A stretch of DNA of 64,000 bases, taken from NCBI GenBank assembly GCA_048498135.1, contig JBEHYO010000001.1, positions 99,869 through 163,868 of the forward strand. Direction: 5' to 3'. The position numbers were made by a program, and so were the translations under genes. Positions 1 to 7,340 of this stretch are shown here, piece after piece; positions within the stretch are counted from its first letter, which is position 1, and the number at the start of each line of letters is the position of its first letter. The notes under the pieces are model-generated. The model saw only the letters and a list, made by a program, of their open reading frames with translations. It made no database searches and was not told the DNA's origin. This DNA comes from Dokdonella_A sp937902695 (GTDB lineage: Bacteria > Pseudomonadota > Gammaproteobacteria > Xanthomonadales > Rhodanobacteraceae).

Positions 1-1
1 G

Positions 2-556
2 CGCGAGCGCGACTGGACGAACGCATTCGCCGAATACGGCCGCGCACGTGCGGTCTACGCGGCCGAGGGCACGACGCGCAGCCTTGCGCCGCTGCTCGTC
101 GAGCTCGTCGCGACGGCGAGCGATGCGGGCGACGCGGGCGTCGCGCGCGAAGGCGTCGCGGCATTTCGCGCCATCGCCGACGACGCGCCCGAATGGCGGC
201 CATGGCTGCCGCTGCTCGACGCGCATCTGGCCAAACTCGGCGGCGATGCGGCCGGTGCCGCCGATGCGCTCGATCGTCTGCTCGACGCAAGCCCGCCGAT
301 CGCCGCGCCGATCGCCCAGGCCGCGCTGTTCCAGCTCGGCCACTGGCAGCTCGCGCTGGGCCGGCCCGATGCGCTGCTCGCGCGCGACGCCTGGCGGCCG
401 TGGCTCGACCAGCAGCCGGATGCGATTGCTGATCGCATTTCGGCGCTGCATGCGACCGAGCAGACCGCGCTCGCCGACGCCGAGCAGCAGCGGCTCGATG
501 CGCTGCGCGCTGCGCCCGAAATCGCGCTCGACCCGGCGACGCTCGCCGGCAATTGA
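2..556 (+). CDS. 3' end of a helical, TPR-like protein (partial)
   Basis: Only the last 184 codons are present; the gene begins before the window. The frame reads openly from base 2 to a TGA at 554-556. It is rich in Ala, Leu, Asp and Arg in amphipathic helices, resembling the TPR-rich C-terminus of a large regulatory or solenoid protein (for example WALFxLGxWxLALGRPDALL-style helix pairs around residues 95-135). No catalytic motif is visible. It converges on maf, with a single base between the two stop codons. The helical character is seen directly; the TPR assignment is an inference and the full-length function is unknown. Confidence 0.65.
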   Translation, partial: RERDWTNAFAEYGRARAVYAAEGTTRSLAPLLVELVATASDAGDAGVAREGVAAFRAIADDAPEWRPWLPLLDAHLAKLGGDAAGAADALDRLLDASPPIAAPIAQAALFQLGHWQLALGRPDALLARDAWRPWLDQQPDAIADRISALHATEQTALADAEQQRLDALRAAPEIALDPATLAGN

Positions 557-557
557 C

Positions 558-1127
558 CTACGCGCGCACGCCGAAGCGTCGGAGCAGCTGCGCCGTTTCG
601 TGCAGCGGCAGCCCCATCACGCCCGAGTGGCTGCCGTCCAGACGCGCGACGAATGCGGCGGCGCGGCCCTGGATCGCGTACGCGCCGGCCTTGCCGAACG
701 CTTCGCCGCTCGCGACATACGCGGCGATATCGTCCTCGCCGAGCGGCATGAAGTCGACGCGCGTGTCGCTGGTCGCATGCTCCTCGCGCGAGGCGCTGAC
801 GCACCACACCGTCGAGATCGCGCGATGCGCGCGGCCCGACAGCAGGCGCAGCATGCGCGCCGCATCGGCGGCATCCGCAGGCTTGCCGAACACGGCGTCG
901 CCGAGCACGACTTCGGTGTCGGCGCCGATCACGATCGCGTCCGGCACCGCGACCACCTGCATCAAGCCGGCCGCGGCCTTCTCGCGCGCGACGCGGCTGA
1001 CGTAGTCCTCCGGCGGCTCGCCGGGCGCGCGTTCCTCGGGCACGTCGACGTCGAGGATCGAGAAGTCGACGCCGAGCTGGCGCAGGAGCTCGCGGCGTCG
1101 CGGCGATTGCGAAGCGAGAAAGATCAT
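558..1127 (-). CDS. maf: Maf/YhdE-type nucleoside triphosphate pyrophosphatase
   Basis: A 189-residue protein of the Maf family, house-cleaning enzymes that hydrolyse dTTP/UTP and modified pyrimidine nucleotides to monophosphates. The N-terminal signature ASQSPRRRELL (residues 5-15), the GADTEV segment and the late AIQGRAA and GVMGLPLHET motifs match the YhdE (dTTP/UTP) branch rather than the YceF branch. The start was set at the ATG that gives MIFLASQSPRR; a start 13 codons upstream would add an unconserved extension. It is the last gene of the leuS-to-maf cluster, separated from rlmH by a 114-bp gap holding a hairpin repeat. In related genomes maf is often followed by the RNase G gene; here a convergent unrelated gene follows. 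Confidence 0.93.
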   Translation of the reverse strand: MIFLASQSPRRRELLRQLGVDFSILDVDVPEERAPGEPPEDYVSRVAREKAAAGLMQVVAVPDAIVIGADTEVVLGDAVFGKPADAADAARMLRLLSGRAHRAISTVWCVSASREEHATSDTRVDFMPLGEDDIAAYVASGEAFGKAGAYAIQGRAAAFVARLDGSHSGVMGLPLHETAQLLRRFGVRA

Positions 1128-1150
1128 CGCCGCGACCCGCCGAAAAGCCT

Positions 1151-1235
1151 GAACCGCGAAGAACACGAAAAAGCGATCGTGAGCGCTTTTTCTTCGCGCT
1201 TTCTTTCTTCGTGTCCTTCGTGTTCTTCGTGGTTC
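1151..1235. repeat. Inverted-repeat element between rlmH and maf
   Basis: Two 19-base arms (1151-1169 and 1217-1235) are complementary except for one G:T position. Inside them a second hairpin has arms aaaaagcg and cgcttttt (about 1168-1190). The right arm includes a repeated cttcgtgt/cttcgtg string, a composition typical of intergenic repeats in this group. The structure could end transcription in either direction, which would uncouple maf from rlmH. Confidence 0.7.
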
Positions 1236-1241
1236 AATCTT

Positions 1242-1712
1242 TCACGCCCGATGGTACGGATGCCCTGCCAGCATCGTCGCCGCGCGATAAAGTTGCTCGG
1301 CGACGACGAGCCTGACGAGCATGTGCGGCAACGTCAGCGGTCCCAGCGACCACCGCTGCTGCGCCGAGGCAAGGATTTCGGATGCATGTCCATCCGGGCC
1401 GCCGATCAGGAACGCAAGATCGCGTCCTTCCATGCGCCAGCGCCTGAGCTCGGCGGCGAGCTGTTCGCTCGACCAGCCAGCGCCGCCGCCGTCGAGTGCG
1501 ACGACATGGGCATCCTTCTGCAGGGCCGCGCGAACGGCGGCGCCTTCGTCGGCGATCGCGCGTGCCGGATCGCGGCCCTTGCCGCGCACGCCGGCCTTGA
1601 TCTCGACGAGTTCGAGCGGCAGCTCGTGCGACAGGCGCTTCCTGTACTCGGCGAATCCGTCGGCGACCCAGGCCGGCATGCGCTCGCCGACGGCGATCAG
1701 CCGCGCGCGCAT
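1242..1712 (-). CDS. rlmH: 23S rRNA pseudouridine-1915 N3-methyltransferase RlmH
   Basis: A 156-residue SPOUT (knotted) methyltransferase that methylates pseudouridine 1915 in helix 69 of 23S rRNA in assembled 70S ribosomes, using SAM. Seen: N-terminal MRARLIAVGERMPAWV, the SAM-binding knot FLIGGPDG around residues 103-110, and the invariant C-terminus AEQLYRA...GHPYHR. Length matches the E. coli protein (155 residues). The start was taken at the conserved MRARLIAVG; the longer open frame upstream overlaps rsfS and is not conserved. It lies 13 bp downstream of rsfS, a very common pairing, so the two are probably co-transcribed. Confidence 0.96.
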   Translation of the reverse strand: MRARLIAVGERMPAWVADGFAEYRKRLSHELPLELVEIKAGVRGKGRDPARAIADEGAAVRAALQKDAHVVALDGGGAGWSSEQLAAELRRWRMEGRDLAFLIGGPDGHASEILASAQQRWSLGPLTLPHMLVRLVVAEQLYRAATMLAGHPYHRA

Positions 1713-1725
1713 GCCGGTACCGGGC

Positions 1726-2235
1726 TTAGCCTGCGAGCGCCGTCGGCATGTCGTCGCCGACGGTCCACAGCCGCTCGAGGCCGTAGAACTCGCGCGTGCG
1801 CGGCAGCATGACGTGGACGACGATGTCGCCGAGGTCGACGAGCACCCATTCGGCTTCGCGCTGGCCTTCGACGCCGATCGGCGGAAGTCCGGCATGCTTG
1901 GCCTTCTTGACGACCTCGTCGGCGATCGATTTCACGTGCCGCGACGAGGTGCCGCTCGCGACGACGAGAAGATCGGTTACCGAGCTCTTGTCGCGTACGT
2001 CGATCTCGCGCACGTCGCGCGCCTTCAGATCGTCCAGCGCGGTCAGCACGAGCGATCGGAGCCGATCGGCGGGCGTCGGGACCGCGGGCGTTTTCTTTCG
2101 GGTTCGGGGGGCTTTCAGCGCCTTGGCCGGCGCCGCTTTGGGCTTTCCGGGTTTGGCGGCGGTCTTGCGGGCACCGGGGGTTTTGCGGGCGGGGGTTCCG
2201 GCCTTGGGCCGGGGACGCTTTGCCGACGTAGCCAA
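1726..2235 (-). CDS. rsfS: Ribosomal silencing factor RsfS (RsfA/Iojap family)
   Basis: A 169-residue protein whose last 115 residues are a typical RsfS domain (DLKARDVREIDVR, DLLVVASGTSSRHVKSIADEV, GDIVVHVM, FYGLERLW). RsfS binds uL14 and blocks joining of the 30S and 50S subunits in stationary phase or starvation. The first ~55 residues are an added Lys/Ala/Pro-rich basic tail. No ATG precedes the domain in frame. The best start is the TTG at 2235, with an AGAGGT-like ribosome-binding site nine bases upstream, so the tail appears genuinely translated. In relatives nadD directly precedes rsfS; here deaD lies between them on the other strand, so rsfS needs its own promoter. Confidence 0.93.
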   Translation of the reverse strand: MATSAKRPRPKAGTPARKTPGARKTAAKPGKPKAAPAKALKAPRTRKKTPAVPTPADRLRSLVLTALDDLKARDVREIDVRDKSSVTDLLVVASGTSSRHVKSIADEVVKKAKHAGLPPIGVEGQREAEWVLVDLGDIVVHVMLPRTREFYGLERLWTVGDDMPTALAG

Positions 2236-2550
2236 GTGGGAACGACCTCTGGCATATCACGCGCCACGAGCGGCGCCAAGCCAGTATAGGCCCAATTTCA
2301 TGGCCGTGGTGTTGCGTGCGATCGCGCTGGCGAGCGGCGGCCTCGACCTGCCGATCCCTTCCGTTCACGACGACGCGACCTTCCGCTTCCGCGCGGCGCC
2401 GATGCACCGACGATCCGTCGTGCGGCGCGCCCCGCCACTCCGGACGCCGCCATGCCGCGCGAACGCGCCCGGCCACGCGCGGGACGACGCGCACGCGCAT
2501 GCGCGATAGACTTGCGCCCCATCCTTCGCGCGGTCCTGCCGCGTTTCCGC
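2236..2550. other. Divergent rsfS/deaD control region (315 bp, no gene)
   Basis: No convincing gene is seen here. A TATACT hexamer read on the minus strand (2284-2289; the same bases read agtata on plus) could serve rsfS. A short plus-strand frame from the ATG at 2300 has low-complexity Arg/Ala/His content and is not called. deaD genes often have long 5' leaders used in cold-shock control (established for E. coli), so part of this may be leader. Confidence 0.45.
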
Positions 2551-4434
2551 ATGACTTCCGCGCAAGAAGACTCCCCCACCACCACGACGTTCGCCGATCT
2601 CGGTCTCGGCGAGGCATTGCTCGCGACGCTTGCCGAGGTCGGCTACGAATCGCCCTCGCCGATCCAGGCCGCGACGATTCCGCCGCTGCTCGCGGGGCGC
2701 GACCTCGTCGGCCAGGCGCAGACCGGCACCGGCAAGACGGCCGCGTTCGCGCTGCCGATCCTCGCGCGCCTCGACCGCACCAAGACCAAGCCGCAGGCGC
2801 TCGTGCTCGCGCCGACGCGCGAGCTCGCGATCCAGGTGGCCGAAGCGTTCCAGCGCTACGCCGCCAAGCTGCCGGGCTTCCACGTGCTGCCGATCTACGG
2901 CGGCCAGAGCTACGGCCCGCAGCTCGGCGGCCTCAAGCGCGGCGCGCACGTCGTCGTCGGCACGCCGGGCCGCGTCATCGATCATCTCGAACGCGGCTCG
3001 CTCGATCTCTCGGAATTGACCACACTCGTGCTCGACGAAGGCGACGAGATGCTGCGCATGGGCTTCATCGACGACGTCGAAGCGGTGCTGAAGAAGACGC
3101 CGCCGACGCGCCAGGTCGCGCTGTTCTCGGCGACGATGCCCTCGCAGATCCGCCGCATCGCGCAGACGTACCTGCGCGATCCGGTCGAGATCACGATCAA
3201 GACGAAGACGACCACCGCCGCGAACATCCGCCAGCGCTACTGGTATGTCAGCGGCCTGCACAAGCTCGACGCGTTGACGCGCATCCTCGAAGCCGAATCG
3301 TACGATGCGATGCTCGTCTTCGCGCGCACCAAGCAGGCGACCGAGGAGCTCGCCGAGAAGCTGCAGGCGCGCGGACTCTCCGCCGCCGCGATCAACGGCG
3401 ACATCGTGCAGGCGCAGCGCGAACGCACGATCCAGCAGCTGCGCGACGGCAAGCTCGACATCCTCGTCGCGACCGACGTCGCCGCGCGCGGGCTCGACGT
3501 CGAGCGCATCAGCCACGTGCTCAACTACGACATTCCGTACGACACCGAAGCGTACGTGCACCGCATCGGCCGCACCGGCCGCGCCGGACGCAGCGGCGAA
3601 GCGATCCTGTTCGTGACGCCGCGCGAGAAGCGCCTGCTGCAGGCTATCGAGCGCGCGACGCGCCAGCCGATCGCCGAGATGCAGCTGCCGAGCGTCGAGG
3701 CCGTCAACGACAAGCGCATCGACAAGTTCAAGCAGCGCATCGGCGCCGCGCTCGGACGCAGCGAGGATCTCACGCTGTTCCGGCAGATGGTCGAGCAGTA
3801 CGAAAGCGAGCACAACGTGCCCGCGATCGAGATCGCGGCGGCGCTCGCCAAGCTGGTGCAGGGCGATGCGCCGTTTCTGCTGCGTGCGCCGGAACGGCGC
3901 GAACGCGGCGAGCGCGAGACGAGCGCGCCGATGCCGCCGCCGCGGCGCAAGCCCGGTGGCAGCGACTTCGCCGCGCGCGGCGAAAACCCGGCGCAATCGC
4001 GCCCTCGCGCGAACGACGAGCGCGTCCGCGAACACGAATCGCGCGAAAGCCCGGTGCGGGAGCGCAAGCCGCCGCGCGGCGAGCCCGAGGCGGGCTTCGA
4101 GACGTTCCGCATCGAAGTCGGCCACGATCACGGCGTCAAGCCCGGCAACATCGTCGGCGCGATCGCCAACGAGGCCGGCCTCGACGCCAAGCACATCGGC
4201 CGCGTCGACATCCGTGACGATCACAGCTTCGTCGACCTTCCCGACGGCATGCCGTCGGATGTGTTCAAGCACCTCAAGAAGGTCTGGGTCGCGGGCCAGC
4301 AGCTGCGCATCACGCGCGGCAACGAGCCCGCCGAACCGCGATCGGCCGATCGGATGCCGCGGCCGCCTTCGCGAAAGCCGCCTTCGGGATTCGGGTCGCC
4401 GAAGCGGCCCAGGCCGGACAAGCGCCGCCGCTAG
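2551..4434 (+). CDS. deaD: DEAD-box RNA helicase DeaD/CsdA with C-terminal RNA-binding domain
   Basis: A 627-residue ATP-dependent RNA helicase close in length to E. coli DeaD/CsdA (629), which unwinds structured RNA in ribosome assembly and mRNA decay at low temperature. Seen: Q motif (SPSPIQ), motif I AQTGTGKT (56-63), motif III SAT (193-195), motif VI HRIGRTGRAGR (337-347), a charged Arg-rich linker, and a DbpA/CsdA-type RNA-binding domain (about 517-590). Motif II reads DEGD at 162-165 instead of DEAD (codons gac gaa ggc gac). The start is the ATG beginning MTSAQEDS; an upstream in-frame ATG at 2452 adds Arg-rich junk. Its TAG stop shares bases with the nadD stop in the palindrome CTAG (4431-4434). 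Confidence 0.95.
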   Translation: MTSAQEDSPTTTTFADLGLGEALLATLAEVGYESPSPIQAATIPPLLAGRDLVGQAQTGTGKTAAFALPILARLDRTKTKPQALVLAPTRELAIQVAEAFQRYAAKLPGFHVLPIYGGQSYGPQLGGLKRGAHVVVGTPGRVIDHLERGSLDLSELTTLVLDEGDEMLRMGFIDDVEAVLKKTPPTRQVALFSATMPSQIRRIAQTYLRDPVEITIKTKTTTAANIRQRYWYVSGLHKLDALTRILEAESYDAMLVFARTKQATEELAEKLQARGLSAAAINGDIVQAQRERTIQQLRDGKLDILVATDVAARGLDVERISHVLNYDIPYDTEAYVHRIGRTGRAGRSGEAILFVTPREKRLLQAIERATRQPIAEMQLPSVEAVNDKRIDKFKQRIGAALGRSEDLTLFRQMVEQYESEHNVPAIEIAAALAKLVQGDAPFLLRAPERRERGERETSAPMPPPRRKPGGSDFAARGENPAQSRPRANDERVREHESRESPVRERKPPRGEPEAGFETFRIEVGHDHGVKPGNIVGAIANEAGLDAKHIGRVDIRDDHSFVDLPDGMPSDVFKHLKKVWVAGQQLRITRGNEPAEPRSADRMPRPPSRKPPSGFGSPKRPRPDKRRR

Positions 4435-5078
4435 ATCGCGGTGCGATACGGTGCGAGCAGACGCGGATCCGCGAGCACCGCGTCCGGCATCAGGTAGCGC
4501 GGCTCGCCGCCCGCGGCGAGCAGGGCCCGCACCTCAGTCGCCGAGATTTCGAGCGGCGTCACCGGCATCGGCAGCACGCGTCCGCACGGCGATGCGAGCA
4601 GGGCATTCGCATCGGCAGTGCGTCGCGAGGCCACCTTGATGCGAAGCTCGGTCGGCAGCGTCGCGATCTCGTGCCCGGGACGCGTCAGCACGCCGACGTG
4701 CGCGTAGTCGAACAGCTCGCCCCAGCGGTGCCACGACGGGAGGCCGAGGAACGCGTCGGCACCGACGAGCAGCACGAGCGGCCGCTCGGCACCGATCTCG
4801 TCGCGAAGCTCGAACAGCGTGTCGATCGTCCAGGAGGGACCCTCGCGGCGAAGCTCGCGCTCGTCGAGCACCAGCCTGTCCTGTCCCTGCAGCGCGGCGC
4901 GCAGGATCGCCGCGCGCTCGTGCGCGTTCGCGACGGGCTGATCGCGATGCGGCGGTACGTTGGCGGGAACGAGCCGTACTTCCGCATCGAGCCGTTCGGC
5001 CGCTTCCCACGCGACGCGCAGATGCGCGTTGTGCACCGGATCGAACGTGCCGCCGAGGATCGCGAGCGGCTTCGTCAT
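4431..5078 (-). CDS. nadD: Nicotinate-nucleotide adenylyltransferase NadD
   Basis: A 215-residue cytosolic enzyme that joins nicotinate mononucleotide and ATP to give NaAD, the penultimate step of NAD synthesis. Seen: N-terminal nucleotidyltransferase signature GGTFDPVHNAHL (residues 9-20; the usual HxGH is HNAH here), GADAFLGLPSWHRW in the middle, and the C-terminal ISATEVR motif. Its ATG overlaps the holA stop by one base (TGATG), so translation is probably coupled. Its stop codon overlaps that of the convergent deaD. In most relatives rsfS follows directly. Confidence 0.95.
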   Translation of the reverse strand: MTKPLAILGGTFDPVHNAHLRVAWEAAERLDAEVRLVPANVPPHRDQPVANAHERAAILRAALQGQDRLVLDERELRREGPSWTIDTLFELRDEIGAERPLVLLVGADAFLGLPSWHRWGELFDYAHVGVLTRPGHEIATLPTELRIKVASRRTADANALLASPCGRVLPMPVTPLEISATEVRALLAAGGEPRYLMPDAVLADPRLLAPYRTAI

Positions 5079-6118
5079 CAGACGAGCAGGTCCGCCGCGG
5101 CGCGCGGCCTGGCAATCGCGGCGACCAGCCGTTCGAGCTCGCGCCAGCCGTCGCCCCAGGATTTTCCGGCGGTATCGAGATACTGCCCCTTGGCGATGCA
5201 GTCGATGCGCGCGGCCTGCGCCAGGCAGCGTTCCCAGTGCGCTTCGTCCGAGCCCTTGAGCGCGCGGCGATAGATGCCCTCGCGCGCGGGCCAGATGCGC
5301 TCGTTGCGGAACGCATTGGCGAGATTCGAGCCCGCGCTCGAAAGGCGGTACAGCACGCGCAATTCGCGCAGCACCCAGCCGAGCAGCGGGATCAGATCCT
5401 CGCCTTCGGCGCGCAGGCCCGCCACGATGCGGAGCGCGCGGCCGGCGTCGCCGCCGATCGCGGCGTCGGTGAGGCGGAACGCGTCGTAGCGCGCATCGTC
5501 GGCGACCAGCGCCTCGAGCGCGGCGACATCGAGCACGCGACCCTCGCCGAGCAGCGCGAGCTTGTCGATTTCCTGCGCGGCCGCGAGCAGGTTGCCTTCG
5601 ACGCGGTCGGCGAGCCAGCCGATCGCATCCGGGGACGCGGCGACGCCGCGGCTCGCGATGCGCGCGCCGATCCAGTCGGGCAATTCCTCGCGCTTCAGCG
5701 GCCAGACCGGCACGAACATGCCTGCCTGCTCGACCGCCTTGACCCATGCGCCCTCGTGCTGCCTGCTCCAGTCGTTCGTCGTGACGAGCAGCAGCGTGTC
5801 CGGCGGCGGCGATTCGCAATAGGCGACGATCGCGGCGCTGCCGTCCTTGCCGGGCTTGCCGGTCGGGAGGCGCAGGTCGATGAGCTTGCGGCTCGCGAAG
5901 AGCGACATCGCGCGGCTCGCGTCGCCGAGGCGGTTCCAGTCGAAATGCGCTTCGACGTCGAGGACTTCGCGTTCCGTGTAGCCGAGCTCGCGTGCGCGCG
6001 AGCGGAATGCGTCGGCGGCTTCCAGGACGAGCAGGTGCTCGGCGCCGGCGATCAGGCAGACCGGCGCGAGGTCGGGCCCGGCGAGTTGCTTTCGGAATGC
6101 GGCGAGCGACGTCGGCAT
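5078..6118 (-). CDS. holA: DNA polymerase III subunit delta HolA
   Basis: A 346-residue clamp-loader subunit, the wrench that opens the beta clamp in the gamma/tau-delta-delta' complex. Seen: N-terminal segment LAPVCLIAGAEHLLVLEAADAF, the central motif LLLVTTNDWSRQHEGAWVKA, DRVEGNLLAAAQEIDKL in domain II, and the C-terminal helical domain ending in WRELERLVAAI. Length fits the family (about 340). It follows lptE after 58 bp and overlaps nadD by one base, as in the classical lptE-holA-nadD order. Confidence 0.95.
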   Translation of the reverse strand: MPTSLAAFRKQLAGPDLAPVCLIAGAEHLLVLEAADAFRSRARELGYTEREVLDVEAHFDWNRLGDASRAMSLFASRKLIDLRLPTGKPGKDGSAAIVAYCESPPPDTLLLVTTNDWSRQHEGAWVKAVEQAGMFVPVWPLKREELPDWIGARIASRGVAASPDAIGWLADRVEGNLLAAAQEIDKLALLGEGRVLDVAALEALVADDARYDAFRLTDAAIGGDAGRALRIVAGLRAEGEDLIPLLGWVLRELRVLYRLSSAGSNLANAFRNERIWPAREGIYRRALKGSDEAHWERCLAQAARIDCIAKGQYLDTAGKSWGDGWRELERLVAAIARPRAAADLLV

Positions 6119-6176
6119 TGCCGGATTGTACGTCGCCTTTCCCCCTCTGCCTCTTGCGTGAGAGGGGAACGCGAGA

Positions 6177-6686
6177 TCATTTCCCGGAGTTGGCGATCGC
6201 CTCGAGCCGCCGCAGGATCGTCTGCGTCATGTCGCGCTGAAGCTCCTGCGTCAGAAGATCGACCTCGGCCGCGACGCCGAGCGCCTGGCTGGCATCGAAG
6301 GTGAAATCGCGCGAAAGCTCGATCGTCTGCTTCGGCAGCAGCGCCGTGCCGCCGGCATCCTGCACCTCGAACTCGACGTGATAGCGCAGCGAATACTCGG
6401 TCGCGCGCGCGTTGCCGCCGACCGAGAGCACGTCGGTCGAGAACGCGTTCGCGCTGATGTTCATGACCGCGACGCCGGGCGCGACCGTGTCCACGACCTC
6501 GGTGCCCGAGCGCGGCAGCGCCTTGGCGAGATCCTTCGCGAGCGGGCTCGACGGATCGGATATCTGGATGTGCACCTGTTTCATGCTCGCCGGGAGATTC
6601 GCCTCCTTGCGCAGGTGGAAGCCGCAGCCCGCGAGGGCGAGAGCGGCGACGGCGCAAACGGCGAGCGAAAGGCGGCGCAGGATCAT
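6177..6686 (-). CDS. lptE: LPS-assembly lipoprotein LptE
   Basis: A 169-residue outer-membrane lipoprotein that plugs the LptD barrel and helps deliver lipopolysaccharide to the cell surface. Seen: a signal peptide with lipobox LALAGC and Cys21 as the predicted lipidated residue, followed by GFHLR, the conserved start of mature LptE (RlpB). The rest has the alternating beta/alpha pattern of the family. The start codon overlaps the upstream GST-like stop (ATGA, 6683-6686), implying coupling. LptE normally follows leuS directly; here a GST-like gene is between them. Confidence 0.94.
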   Translation of the reverse strand: MILRRLSLAVCAVAALALAGCGFHLRKEANLPASMKQVHIQISDPSSPLAKDLAKALPRSGTEVVDTVAPGVAVMNISANAFSTDVLSVGGNARATEYSLRYHVEFEVQDAGGTALLPKQTIELSRDFTFDASQALGVAAEVDLLTQELQRDMTQTILRRLEAIANSGK

Positions 6687-7327
6687 GTGCGGGTTCCGGG
6701 GCGGATCGGGAAGCGATCGTCGAGGAGATCATACGGCGCCTGCCAGCGCGGCAGCGAACGGATGCGCTCGAGCCACGCCGTCACGGCCGGCCACGGCGCC
6801 AGATCGACCTCGGCCTGGTCGGCCCAGAAGAGGTAGCCGCAGCACGAGACGTCGGCGATCGTCGGCGCCGCGCCGACGAGGAAGGGTTCGACGCCGAGCG
6901 CAAGGTCGAGCCGGTCGAGGTCGGCGTGCATGCGGTGGGTCCAGTACGCTTCGAGCGCGTCGCCGGCCGGCGTGAAGCGGCGCGAGAAACGCAGGTGCGG
7001 CAGGCTCATCGCGATGCGGTTGGCTTCCCACGCGAGCCACTCGCGCACGCGCGTCTTCGCGGCGGGCGTCGCGCCGTCGAGCGCGCGGTGGCGGCGCGCG
7101 AGGTGATCGAGGATCGCGTTCGACTGGCAGACCGCGAGGCCGTCCTCATCGACCAGCGCCGGCACTTCGCCGAACATCGACGCGCGCCGGAAATCGTCGG
7201 GACGCTCCGCGCGCGGCAGGTTGAGATCGACGGGCCGCTGCTCGAACGGCACGCCGATCAGCGTCAGCGCGAGCGCGACCTTGTAGCTGTGGCCCGATTC
7301 GCGGTGGCAATAGAGGATCGGTTGCAT
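6683..7327 (-). CDS. Glutathione S-transferase family protein
   Basis: A 214-residue cytosolic GST-fold protein. The N-terminal thioredoxin-like domain (1-80) has ILYCHRESGHSYKVALAL, the cis-proline turn GEVPALVDEDG and QSNAILDHLAR, which corresponds to the glutathione-binding QS motif. A helical C-terminal domain follows with the N-capping-type segment APTIADVSCCGYLFW. Catalytic residue and substrate cannot be told from sequence. It lies 13 bp downstream of leuS and overlaps lptE by four bases, so it is co-transcribed with essential genes, which suggests a constitutive stress-protection or repair role (inference). Confidence 0.88.
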   Translation of the reverse strand: MQPILYCHRESGHSYKVALALTLIGVPFEQRPVDLNLPRAERPDDFRRASMFGEVPALVDEDGLAVCQSNAILDHLARRHRALDGATPAAKTRVREWLAWEANRIAMSLPHLRFSRRFTPAGDALEAYWTHRMHADLDRLDLALGVEPFLVGAAPTIADVSCCGYLFWADQAEVDLAPWPAVTAWLERIRSLPRWQAPYDLLDDRFPIRPGTRT

Positions 7328-7340
7328 GGCCGATCGCGAT

